A stretch of DNA of 64,000 nucleotides from Clostridia bacterium (GTDB taxonomy: Bacteria > Bacillota > Clostridia > Christensenellales > Aristaeellaceae), in contig JAFXZS010000015.1 in NCBI GenBank assembly GCA_017541105.1, forward strand, positions 1-64,000, given 5' to 3'. The notes below the pieces were generated by a model, which was not told the DNA's origin, ran no database searches, and saw only the letters and a list, made by a program, of their open reading frames with translations. How positions within the stretch are numbered: position 1 is the first letter of the stretch; the number at the start of each line of letters is the position of its first letter. Both the position numbers and the translations under genes were made by a program. This document shows, in pieces, positions 32,704-40,815 of this stretch.

Positions 32704-33789
32704 ATGAGCCGGTTCTATTCCGAAAAGTTCTCGGAGCTGGAAGCATACGTTCCCGGGGAACAGCCAAAGGATCAACAGTACATCAAGCTGAACACCAATG
32801 AGAATGCCTATCCGCCGCATCCGTCGGTGGCGGAGGCCGCCGCGGCGGAAAGCGCACGGCTGCATCTGTATCCGGATCCGGAATGCCGGGAACTGCGGGA
32901 AAAACTGGCTGAGCGGCTGGGACTGACACCGGAGGAGCTCATCCTGACCAACGGATCGGACGAGATTCTGAATTTCGCCTTCATGGCGTTCTGCGACAGC
33001 CATATTCCGGCGGTTTTCCCGGATATTACCTACGGGTTCTATCCCGTGTTTGCCCGGGTGGATCAGGTGCCCTTCCGCGTGATTCCGCTGCAGGAGGACC
33101 TGACTGTCCGGAAGGAAGACTACCTGCACGCGGCAGGCACTATCTTCCTGGCAAACCCGAACGCGCCGACCGGCATCGCGCTGAGCCGGGCGGAGATTGA
33201 GGAAATTCTGCAGGCCAATCCCTACAACGCGGTGATCGTGGACGAGGCGTATGTGGATTTCGGCGCGGAGAGCTGCCTGCCCCTGATCAGGGAGTATGAC
33301 AACCTTCTGGTGGTCCAGACCTTTTCCAAATCCAGATCCATGGCCGGAGGACGGCTTGGCTTCGGAGCGGCGAACCCGGAGATCATCCGGGACCTGGATA
33401 CGGTGCGGTATTCCACGAACCCGTATAACCTGGACCGCCTGACCCTGGCCGCGGGCATTGCCTGCATCGAAAACGACGAATACAATGTCCGGAACTGCCG
33501 GAAGATTATCCGGACCCGGGAATGGACCCGGAAGGAACTGGAACGCCTGGGGTTCGAGATGACGCCGTCCAGGGCCAATTTCCTCTTTGCAAGGCATCCC
33601 GGCATGAGAGGAGAGGAAATCTACCTGAAGCTGAAGGCAAAGGGTATTCTTGTGCGGCACTTCGGAACGGAGCGGATCCGTGACTATAACCGGATCTCGA
33701 TCGGGACGGAGGAACAGATGGAGGCACTCATTCAGGCCCTGGAAAAAATCCTGAAGAAGGGGCAGAAAACGGGAGGAACGGAAAAATGA
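32704..33789 (+). CDS. hisC: Histidinol-phosphate aminotransferase
   Basis: A 361-residue PLP enzyme (fold type I) that converts imidazole-acetol phosphate to histidinol phosphate using glutamate. Seen: IKLNTNENAYPPHPSV at the start, LTNGSDEIL, FLANPNAPTG, IVDEAYVDF and the PLP lysine K209 in TFSKSRSMAGGRLG. It is the only his gene separated from its upstream neighbour (27 bases), and it overlaps hisB by four bases. Confidence 0.96.
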   Translation: MSRFYSEKFSELEAYVPGEQPKDQQYIKLNTNENAYPPHPSVAEAAAAESARLHLYPDPECRELREKLAERLGLTPEELILTNGSDEILNFAFMAFCDSHIPAVFPDITYGFYPVFARVDQVPFRVIPLQEDLTVRKEDYLHAAGTIFLANPNAPTGIALSRAEIEEILQANPYNAVIVDEAYVDFGAESCLPLIREYDNLLVVQTFSKSRSMAGGRLGFGAANPEIIRDLDTVRYSTNPYNLDRLTLAAGIACIENDEYNVRNCRKIIRTREWTRKELERLGFEMTPSRANFLFARHPGMRGEEIYLKLKAKGILVRHFGTERIRDYNRISIGTEEQMEALIQALEKILKKGQKTGGTEK

Positions 33790-34373
33790 GACAGGCGGAG
33801 ATCAACCGGAAAACCGGTGAAACGGATGTCCGGATCACACTGAACCTGGATGGGACCGGGAAGGCTGAAATCGATACAGGGGTCGGATTCCTGAATCACA
33901 TGCTGGAGCTTTTCGCCCGCCACGGGCGGTTTGACCTGACCGTTTCCTGCAAAGGGGACACATGGGTGGATGACCATCATTCCACGGAGGATATCGGGAT
34001 TGCTCTGGGGCAGGCGTTTGACAAAGCCCTGGGAGACCGGGCCGGCATTACGCGATACGGCCAGATGATCCTGCCGATGGACGAGAGCCTGATCCTTACC
34101 GCGGCGGATCTGAGCAGCAGGGGCTTTCTGGCCTATGAGATGCAGATCCCCGCGGCGAAGGTCGGGACCTTTGACACCGAGCTGGCGGAGGAGTTTTTCC
34201 GGGCACTGGCGTGGAATGCCCGGATGACGCTGCACATCCGCCGGATTGCGGGAACCAACAGCCATCACTTGCTGGAAGGCGCCTTCAAGAGCACGGCGCG
34301 GTCGCTGCGGGCGGCGGTGAAACCGGATCCCGACTGCGAGGGCGAGATTCCCTCCACGAAAGGAGTTCTCTGA
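33786..34373 (+). CDS. hisB: Imidazoleglycerol-phosphate dehydratase
   Basis: 195 residues, the monofunctional dehydratase; no phosphatase domain is fused. Manganese ligands are in FLNHMLELFARHG, DDHHSTEDIGIALG and the repeat-half counterpart GTNSHHLLEGAFKS. It makes imidazole-acetol phosphate from IGP. The stop overlaps the hisH ATG by one base. Confidence 0.97.
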   Translation: MRQAEINRKTGETDVRITLNLDGTGKAEIDTGVGFLNHMLELFARHGRFDLTVSCKGDTWVDDHHSTEDIGIALGQAFDKALGDRAGITRYGQMILPMDESLILTAADLSSRGFLAYEMQIPAAKVGTFDTELAEEFFRALAWNARMTLHIRRIAGTNSHHLLEGAFKSTARSLRAAVKPDPDCEGEIPSTKGVL

Positions 34374-34993
34374 TGGTCGCAATCATTGATTACGGAGTCG
34401 GAAACCTGTTTTCCCTCCGGTCCTCCTTTGCCGCCATCGGCCAGGAAGCGGAGGTGACCTCGGATCCGGATGCGCTGCGGCGCGCGGAACGGATCATTCT
34501 GCCGGGCGTCGGCGCCTTCGGGGACGCGGCGGAAAAGCTTCGGAAAAGCGGCCTGGACCAGGCAGTCCGCGAAGCGGCGGCACAGGGGAAACCGCTGATG
34601 GGCATCTGCCTGGGGATGCAGCTGCTGTTTGAAAAGAGCTATGAGTACGGAGAACATCAGGGGCTGGGCCTGCTGAAGGGGGAGATCCGCCCCATCGCGG
34701 AGCGGATCCCGGCGGGGCTGAAGATTCCGCAGATGGGATGGAACGCGCTGAAGATTGTGCGGAAAGCACCGATCCTGAAATACACGGAGGAGGGGGAATA
34801 CGTCTACTTTGTCCACTCCTACAGCGCGGTGAAATGCGAGGACTCCCTGCTGGCGGCAACGGAGTACGGAGCGGAACTGACCGCCTGCGCCGGAAAGGAC
34901 AATGTAACCGGATGCCAGTTTCATCCGGAAAAGAGCGGGAAGGTTGGGCTGAAAATCCTGAAGGCCTTCTGTGAAACGGAGGCGGGCGCATGA
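34373..34993 (+). CDS. hisH: Imidazole glycerol phosphate synthase, glutaminase subunit
   Basis: A 206-residue class I glutamine amidotransferase. Nucleophile Cys79 in MGICLGMQLLFE; the His-x-Glu pair lies in CQFHPEKSG. It delivers ammonia to HisF. The ATG at 34373 (overlapping the hisB TGA) gives a start MVAIIDYGVGNL typical of HisH. Confidence 0.97.
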   Translation: MVAIIDYGVGNLFSLRSSFAAIGQEAEVTSDPDALRRAERIILPGVGAFGDAAEKLRKSGLDQAVREAAAQGKPLMGICLGMQLLFEKSYEYGEHQGLGLLKGEIRPIAERIPAGLKIPQMGWNALKIVRKAPILKYTEEGEYVYFVHSYSAVKCEDSLLAATEYGAELTACAGKDNVTGCQFHPEKSGKVGLKILKAFCETEAGA

Positions 34994-35703
34994 TTCTGTT
35001 TCCGGCGATCGATCTGTTTGAAGGGAAGGCGGTCCGCCTGTACAAGGGGGACTACAATCAGATGACGGTCTACCATGAGCACCCGGAGGAGGTCGCAAAG
35101 GATTTCGCAGCCTGCGGGGCTTCGGCCATCCATCTGGTGGATCTGGAGGGCGCCCGGAGCGGGGATACGCCGAATCTGGATACGGTGCTGAAGATCCGGG
35201 AAAGCACGGGGCTTTTCTGCGAGATCGGCGGGGGGATCCGGAACATGGAGACCGTGGACAGGTATCTGCAGGCCGGGCTGGACCGGGTTATTCTGGGGAC
35301 GGCCGCGGCGGAGAACGAAGCATTCCTGCGGGCGGCGGTGGAAAAGTACGGCGGAAGGATTGCGGCCGGCGCGGATATCCGGGACGGATATGTCGCCGTG
35401 AAGGGATGGACCGAACAGTCCGCGCTGACGCTGACGGATTTCTGCGGGAAGATGGTGGAAATCGGCGTACAGACGCTGATCTGCACCGATATCAGCCGGG
35501 ACGGCGCCATGCGCGGTACCAACCGGGAAATGTACCGCATGCTGTCGGAACGCTACCGTGTACAGATTACGGCGTCCGGCGGGGTTTCCTCCCTGGAGGA
35601 TGTCCGGAGCCTGCGGGAAATGAACCTGTACGGCGCCATTATCGGCAAGGCTTATTACACAGGAGAACTGAATCTGAAAGAAGCAATCGAGGTGGCCCGG
35701 TGA
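34990..35703 (+). CDS. hisA: ProFAR isomerase
   Basis: A 237-residue TIM barrel performing the Amadori rearrangement of ProFAR to PRFAR. Catalytic Asp8 (FPAIDLFEGKAVRL) and the second-half Asp in ICTDISRDGAMRG. Phosphate-binding glycines are in the SGGVSS segment. Overlaps hisH by four bases and hisF by four. Confidence 0.96.
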   Translation: MILFPAIDLFEGKAVRLYKGDYNQMTVYHEHPEEVAKDFAACGASAIHLVDLEGARSGDTPNLDTVLKIRESTGLFCEIGGGIRNMETVDRYLQAGLDRVILGTAAAENEAFLRAAVEKYGGRIAAGADIRDGYVAVKGWTEQSALTLTDFCGKMVEIGVQTLICTDISRDGAMRGTNREMYRMLSERYRVQITASGGVSSLEDVRSLREMNLYGAIIGKAYYTGELNLKEAIEVAR

Positions 35704-36482
35704 TTACGAAACGAATTATCCCATGCCTGGACGTGAAAGACGGACGGGTGGTCAAGGGAGTGAATTTTCAGCGGCTGGGGGATGTGGCATCCCCGGTGGA
35801 GCTGGCGCGCTTTTACAGCGAAAACGGCGCGGACGAACTGGTGTTCTATGATATTACCGCTTCCGCGGAGGGACGGGCGTTGTTCACGGATATTCTGACG
35901 GAGACGGCCCGGACGGTTTTCATTCCGCTGACGGTGGGCGGGGGGATCAACACGACGGAGGACTTTGACCGGGTGCTGAAGTGCGGCGCGGACAAGGTTT
36001 CCGTCAACAGCGGCGCGATCCGGGATCCATCGCTGGTTGGGAAAGCCGCAAAGCTTTACGGCGACCAGTGCGTCGTGCTGAGCGTCGATGTGAAGCGGGT
36101 GGACGGCGTGTTCCGCATTTTCGCAAAGGGAGGACGCGAGAACACGGGCATGGAAGCTGTGGAATGGATCCGCCGGTGCGTGGGGGACGGCGCCGGGGAG
36201 GTCGTCGTCAATTCCATGGACACGGACGGCGTGAAGCAGGGGTTTGACCTGGAACTGCTGGAAAAGGTCTGCGCGGTAGTGAAAGTGCCGGTGATCGCCT
36301 CAGGCGGGGCCGGGAAGATCGAGGATTTCATCACGCTGTTCCGGACGCTGCCGGGCGTGGACGCGGGGCTGGCCGCCTCGATTTTCCACTTCGGAGAAGT
36401 GCAGATTCCGGACCTGAAAAGAGCGATGCGGGAAAACGGTATTCCGGCGCGGGAAGAAAAAACGGAGGGAAAAACATGCTGA
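35700..36482 (+). CDS. hisF: Imidazole glycerol phosphate synthase, cyclase subunit
   Basis: A 260-residue TIM barrel that closes the imidazole ring with HisH-derived ammonia, releasing IGP and AICAR. Catalytic Asp11 in [15 protein letters not shown] and the opposite Asp in [12 protein letters not shown]. The start is a GTG at 35700 that shares GTGA with the hisA stop; any upstream start would lie well inside hisA. Confidence 0.95.
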   Translation: MITKRIIPCLDVKDGRVVKGVNFQRLGDVASPVELARFYSENGADELVFYDITASAEGRALFTDILTETARTVFIPLTVGGGINTTEDFDRVLKCGADKVSVNSGAIRDPSLVGKAAKLYGDQCVVLSVDVKRVDGVFRIFAKGGRENTGMEAVEWIRRCVGDGAGEVVVNSMDTDGVKQGFDLELLEKVCAVVKVPVIASGGAGKIEDFITLFRTLPGVDAGLAASIFHFGEVQIPDLKRAMRENGIPAREEKTEGKTC

Positions 36483-37123
36483 ACATTGACGAACTGAAGT
36501 TTGATGAAAAGGGACTGATTCCTGCAATTGTGACGGACGCAGAGAACGGAAAGGTCCTGATGATGGCCTATATGAACAGGGAAAGCCTGCAGATCTCCAT
36601 GAAGAGGGGACTGACCTGTTTCTGGAGCCGGAGCCGGCAGGAACTGTGGCTGAAGGGCGAGACCAGCGGGAACTATCAGCATATCGTTTCCATTACGGCG
36701 GACTGCGACCGGGATACCCTGCTGATCAAGGTGGAGAAAGACGGCCCCGCATGCCATCTGGGCACGGAAAGCTGTTTCAACGATACAGTGTGGGAGAGCG
36801 ACGAACGGCACGAATTCACGCTGGAGGGCCTGATGACGCTGATCCGCGGCCGGAAGACGGAAAAGAAGGAAGGTTCCTACACCACCTACCTGTTTGAAAA
36901 AGGACTGGACAAAATCCTGAAGAAAGTGGGAGAGGAATCCACCGAGGTCATTATCGCCGCGAAGGACCGGGACCGGAAAAACACGATTTACGAGATCGCG
37001 GATCTCACGTATCACGTGATGGTGCTGATGATTGAAGCGGGGATATCCCTGGAGGATATTCACCGGGAGCTGGCAAGCCGGCATGTGATCGATCATAAAG
37101 TGAAACAGGAGAAGATGACCTGA
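36476..37123 (+). CDS. hisIE: Phosphoribosyl-AMP cyclohydrolase / phosphoribosyl-ATP pyrophosphatase
   Basis: A 215-residue bifunctional protein. Residues 1-110 are the zinc cyclohydrolase ([30 protein letters not shown], cysteines in DCDRDT and [11 protein letters not shown]). Residues about 115-212 are the MazG-like pyrophosphatase ([32 protein letters not shown]). It catalyses steps 2 and 3. Seven-base overlap with hisF. Confidence 0.96.
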   Translation: MLNIDELKFDEKGLIPAIVTDAENGKVLMMAYMNRESLQISMKRGLTCFWSRSRQELWLKGETSGNYQHIVSITADCDRDTLLIKVEKDGPACHLGTESCFNDTVWESDERHEFTLEGLMTLIRGRKTEKKEGSYTTYLFEKGLDKILKKVGEESTEVIIAAKDRDRKNTIYEIADLTYHVMVLMIEAGISLEDIHRELASRHVIDHKVKQEKMT

Positions 37124-37881
37124 TGTTTGACCTGCACATGCATACGACCTTTTCCGACGGGAAAAACACACCGGAGGAGATGGTGGAGGAAGCGCTGCGG
37201 CGGGGACTGGACACGGTGGGCATTTCCGACCACAGTTCCGGGGACCCCTGCGGCATGACACTGGAGGAAAGTGCGGCCTACCGGGCGGAAATTGCCCGGC
37301 TGAAGGAAAAATACGCGGGCAGGATCCGGGTGCTGTGCGGCCTGGAACGGGATTTTCTGACGGACGATTTCGGCCCCTACGACTATACGATCGGCTCCGT
37401 TCACTGGCTGGCGATGCCGGACGACCGCCATGTGTCCATTGACTGGACGGCGGAGAAGCTGCGGGAGGGCACACAGAAGTATTTCGGCGGAGACTGGTAC
37501 GCCCTGGCGGAGGCGTATTACGCGGCGGAAGCCCAAGTTGTTGAAGTGACGAAGTGCGACATCATCGGACACTTTGACCTGATGACAAAGTTTATTGAGC
37601 AGGATCCGGCTTTTGACACGGCACATCCCCGGTATGTGAAGGCGTGGCGGCAGGCATGCGAGGCGCTGCTGAAGACCGGGAAACCTTTCGAGGTGAATAC
37701 GGGCGCCATGAGCCGGGGATACCGGACGCAGCCGTATCCGGCCCGGGAAATCCGGCAGTATATTCTTTCCCGCGGGGGGAAGCTGATCCTTTCCAGCGAC
37801 GCCCACGCCAGGGAATTCATCGCCTATGGATTCGAAGAGCCGGAAGACCGGGCGTCTTACCTGGCGCAGTGCCCTGTCTGA
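37123..37881 (+). CDS. hisK: PHP-type histidinol-phosphatase
   Basis: A 252-residue PHP-domain metallophosphoesterase. Metal ligands: H5 and H7 in FDLHMHTTFSDG, SDHS, the Glu of LCGLERDF, the His of IGSVHWL, HFDLM, and SDAHA near the end. The position as last gene of an otherwise complete his operon that has no HisB phosphatase domain supports histidinol phosphate as substrate. Coupled to hisIE by a one-base overlap. A terminator follows. Confidence 0.9.
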   Translation: MFDLHMHTTFSDGKNTPEEMVEEALRRGLDTVGISDHSSGDPCGMTLEESAAYRAEIARLKEKYAGRIRVLCGLERDFLTDDFGPYDYTIGSVHWLAMPDDRHVSIDWTAEKLREGTQKYFGGDWYALAEAYYAAEAQVVEVTKCDIIGHFDLMTKFIEQDPAFDTAHPRYVKAWRQACEALLKTGKPFEVNTGAMSRGYRTQPYPAREIRQYILSRGGKLILSSDAHAREFIAYGFEEPEDRASYLAQCPV

Positions 37882-37914
37882 CCGCGCTGTCCGGAAAAAA
37901 TGAAAAAAGCAGCT

Positions 37915-37949
37915 GAAAAAGTTTCGCGCGAAGCGGAACTTTTTTCTTT
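37915..37949 (+). terminator. Terminator of the his operon
   Basis: Stem AAAAAGTTTCGC (37916-37927) with GCGGAACTTTTT (37933-37944), one G-U pair, loop GCGAA, with a T-rich 3' side. A second A-rich side allows partial action on the other strand. Confidence 0.88.
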
Positions 37950-38007
37950 CCGGGGCGTCAGACAGAGTGAGACCGGGAGAACCGGGAACGGAAAGGAGAA
38001 CAGAACA

Positions 38008-39867
38008 ATGATGAAGCGTTTGACTGCCCTGCTGCTGGCGGTGCTGATGGGAATCGCGGCGGTATCCGCGGTATTCGGAGAAGAAGCGGAGCATATCTGG
38101 AGGAAAGGCGATACCGGAGAGAAAGTCAGCTGGATTCAGCAGCGCCTGATTGACCTGGGATACCTGGAAGGGGAAAGCACAGGCGTGTTTGACGAGGCGA
38201 CGGAAGCGGCGGTGCTGTGGTTCCAGCAGACGCACAACCTGCTGGAGACCGGCATGGCGGACGCGGTAACCTGCCGGCTGCTGGAAGAAGAACAGGAACC
38301 TGTGCAGAAGGAGAACAGCGGCGGATACGGATGGGATCTGTTCGGGCTGAACAAGTCGGCAAGCTACGCGGCGGCCAGCTCGACGGCGGTATGCTATGAG
38401 GAAACGGAAGAGGACGGGTATTATTCCTACGAGGCCTATCCGAGCATTGACGGAATTCCGTTCAGCACGGATGAGTACAAACGGATCGAAAGCAACCGCT
38501 TTCTGAGCACGCTGACCTCCCCGCTGTCCACCTTCGCGGCAGACGTGGACACCTCTTCCTACGCCCAGCTGCGGCGCAGAATCCTGAACGGGGACAGCGT
38601 TCCCGCGGACAGCGTACGGATCGAGGAGATGCTGAACTATTTCCGGTATGACTACCGGCAGCCCACGGGCGGCGATCCCTTCGGCGTTACGGTGGAATAC
38701 GCGGACTGTCCCTGGAACGAACAGACGAAGCTTCTCCAGATCGGCCTGCAGGCCCGGAAAACGGAGGAAGCAAACCGGCCCGGCCATAATCTGGTGTTCC
38801 TGATCGATACCTCCGGAAGCATGGAAGGGGAGGACCGGCTGGATCTGGTGAAGCGGGCGTTTCTGATGCTGCTGGAAGAGCTGAAGCCGGAGGATACGGT
38901 GTCCATCGTGGCATACGCCAGCCAGGACCGGGTTGTGCTGGAAGGCGCACGGGCCGGAGAGAAAACACGGATCATGGAGGCCATCTCCGAACTGGAGGCT
39001 TACGGATCCACCAACGGTTCGGCGGGGATCCTGCGGGCATACGAAATTGCCGGGAAATACTATGTGCCGGGCGGCGTGAACCGGATTCTGCTGGCAACGG
39101 ACGGAGACCTGAACGTGGGCGTCACCAGTGAGGGCGAACTGGTCCGGATGGTGGAGGAAAAGCGGCAGAGCGGCATCAGCCTGACCTGCATGGGATTCGG
39201 CATGGGCAACTATAAGGATAATAAGATGGAAGCCCTGGCAGACTACGGCAACGGCAACTGCTGGTATATCGACACGATTCACGAAGCGCGCAAGGCGCTT
39301 GTCACCGAGGGCGGCGGCACGTTCATCACCGTGGCGAAGGACGTGAAAATCCAGGTGGATTTCAATCCGGCGCTGGTGAAGGGCTACCGGCTGATCGGCT
39401 ATGAAGACCGGGTGATGGCGGCGGAAGATTTCGCGGACGACACGAAGGACGGAGGAGAAATCGGCAGCGGACACCGGATGACCGCGCTGTACGAGATTGT
39501 TCCCATCGATTCCGAATTCGATTTCGGCGGAACGGAAAGCCGGTACCAGAATCCGGGAAGCGCGGACGCGAACGGAGAACTGCTGACCGTGAGCATCCGG
39601 GCGAAGGAACCGGAAGGCACGGAAAGCCGGCTGTATGAATACCCGGTGCAGAACATGCCGGCGGAAACGCTGAGCGACAACATGAAGTTTGCCGCAGCGG
39701 TTGCGGAAACCGGAATGCTCCTGCGGGACAGCGAATGGAAGGGGACCTCCAGCTATGAGGAAGCCCTGAAGCTGCTGCGGGACTGCGGAAGCGTGACCGG
39801 GGACGCTTGCAAGGAAGAGTTCCTTTACCTGGTAACGCTGCTGCAGCGGGAAGCGGACATCCGCTGA
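38008..39867 (+). CDS. Secreted VWA protein with peptidoglycan-binding domain
   Basis: 619 residues from the ATG at 38008 (AAAGGAG nine bases upstream). Signal peptide to about residue 26, a PG-binding-1 domain (about 32-95; RKGDTGEKVSWIQQRL...), a Tyr/Glu-rich linker, a von Willebrand N-domain (TFAADVDTSSYAQLRR), then a VWA domain with an intact MIDAS: Asp267-x-Ser269-x-Ser271 in IDTSGSM, a threonine near ...YGSTNGS and Asp in ATDGDLNVG. The C-terminal DUF3520-like part begins near GGTFITVAKDVKIQVDF. Relatives include E. coli YfbK. Likely a wall-associated, metal-dependent adhesion or assembly protein. Confidence 0.9.
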   Translation: MMKRLTALLLAVLMGIAAVSAVFGEEAEHIWRKGDTGEKVSWIQQRLIDLGYLEGESTGVFDEATEAAVLWFQQTHNLLETGMADAVTCRLLEEEQEPVQKENSGGYGWDLFGLNKSASYAAASSTAVCYEETEEDGYYSYEAYPSIDGIPFSTDEYKRIESNRFLSTLTSPLSTFAADVDTSSYAQLRRRILNGDSVPADSVRIEEMLNYFRYDYRQPTGGDPFGVTVEYADCPWNEQTKLLQIGLQARKTEEANRPGHNLVFLIDTSGSMEGEDRLDLVKRAFLMLLEELKPEDTVSIVAYASQDRVVLEGARAGEKTRIMEAISELEAYGSTNGSAGILRAYEIAGKYYVPGGVNRILLATDGDLNVGVTSEGELVRMVEEKRQSGISLTCMGFGMGNYKDNKMEALADYGNGNCWYIDTIHEARKALVTEGGGTFITVAKDVKIQVDFNPALVKGYRLIGYEDRVMAAEDFADDTKDGGEIGSGHRMTALYEIVPIDSEFDFGGTESRYQNPGSADANGELLTVSIRAKEPEGTESRLYEYPVQNMPAETLSDNMKFAAAVAETGMLLRDSEWKGTSSYEEALKLLRDCGSVTGDACKEEFLYLVTLLQREADIR

Positions 39868-39884
39868 TCAATCAAGGATCCCAC

Positions 39885-39915
39885 GGGGCCGCCTGAAAAG
39901 GGCAGGCCCCTTTTT
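39885..39915 (+). terminator. Terminator of the VWA gene
   Basis: GGGGCC-GCC pairs with GGC-A-GGCCCC (one bulged A) around TGAAAAG, followed by five T. Confidence 0.87.
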
Positions 39916-39942
39916 CCGCGTTTTTTTTCCGCGGGGAAACGC

Positions 39943-39974
39943 TTGAATTCATAAAATGAAACGGGTAATATAAT
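39943..39974 (+). promoter_or_regulatory. Promoter of the PHP gene
   Basis: TTGAAT, 17 bases, TAATAT; an overlapping TATAAT lies three bases further on with a 20-base spacing. Predicted start is just before the AGGAGG at 39987. Confidence 0.65.
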
Positions 39975-40002
39975 AAATCTGAGAGAAGGAGGATGCCGGA
40001 AT

Positions 40003-40785
40003 ATGGGCTATTTATACGAAACACATCTGCATACCTGCACCGCCAGCAAGTGCGGGAAGAGCACCGGAAAGGAACACGCCCGGTTTTACAAGGAGATCGG
40101 GTACACCGGGATCATCATGACGGACCACTTTTTCGGGGGGAATACCGCGGTGGACCGGGAACTGCCCTGGGAGGACCGGATCGACTGGTTCTGGCGCGGC
40201 TATGAGGAAGCGAAAGAGGAAGGGGACCGGATCGGGCTGGACGTGTTCTTCGGGTTGGAGCAGAATTACGGATGGGATGAATACCTGATCTACGGGCTGA
40301 CAAAGGAATACATGAAAAACCATCCGGAAATGGAGCACTGGACCCGGAAACAGCAGCTGGAAGAAGTCCATAAGGCCGGAGGATGCGTGATTCAGGCGCA
40401 TCCTTTCAGGATACGGGGATACATGCTGGATATCAAGCTGGGGTACCTGTACTGTGACGGAATCGAGGCGGCCAACGCGGGGAACGAAGCACTGGACGAT
40501 GCCCGGGCGATGATCCTGGGGCGGGAACGGAACATGGTGATGACGGCAGGGAGCGACAACCACTGCTCTCCGGCGCATACAGTGTACGGGATCGAGCTGG
40601 AAAAAAGATTGACAAGCATACAGGATTATGTCAAAATAATCATGGAAAGAGGGACAATTCATCTGCATGTGCCAGAAGCGCGCTTCCAACTGGCTGAAAG
40701 GCCGGTGCTGGATGAGCGCCACAAGGCGTTTCTGCTGAACGAACAGGAGCAGGTGGTTCCCGCGCAGAAGGAATGGATTGACTGA
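40003..40785 (+). CDS. PHP-domain phosphoesterase
   Basis: A 260-residue protein. PHP metal ligands are visible: H8 and H10 in YETHLHTCTAS, TDHFFGG, the Glu of FFGLEQ, QAHPFR and GSDNH. It differs from the hisK product in having a bulky insert (YGWDEYLIYGLTKEYM), so it is more like the RNase AM/TrpH-type PHP group that cleaves nucleotides or short oligonucleotides. The substrate is unknown. It lies 30 bases before the GGDEF/EAL gene and may share its transcript. Confidence 0.85.
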   Translation: MGYLYETHLHTCTASKCGKSTGKEHARFYKEIGYTGIIMTDHFFGGNTAVDRELPWEDRIDWFWRGYEEAKEEGDRIGLDVFFGLEQNYGWDEYLIYGLTKEYMKNHPEMEHWTRKQQLEEVHKAGGCVIQAHPFRIRGYMLDIKLGYLYCDGIEAANAGNEALDDARAMILGRERNMVMTAGSDNHCSPAHTVYGIELEKRLTSIQDYVKIIMERGTIHLHVPEARFQLAERPVLDERHKAFLLNEQEQVVPAQKEWID

Positions 40786-40815
40786 CAACCGCAGACAATA
40801 GGAAGGAATACAGTG

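Noticed and set aside
31408-33660. 750-codon minus-strand ORF across the his operon
   Set aside because: Antisense shadow of hisD and hisC; no start context and no recognisable domain.
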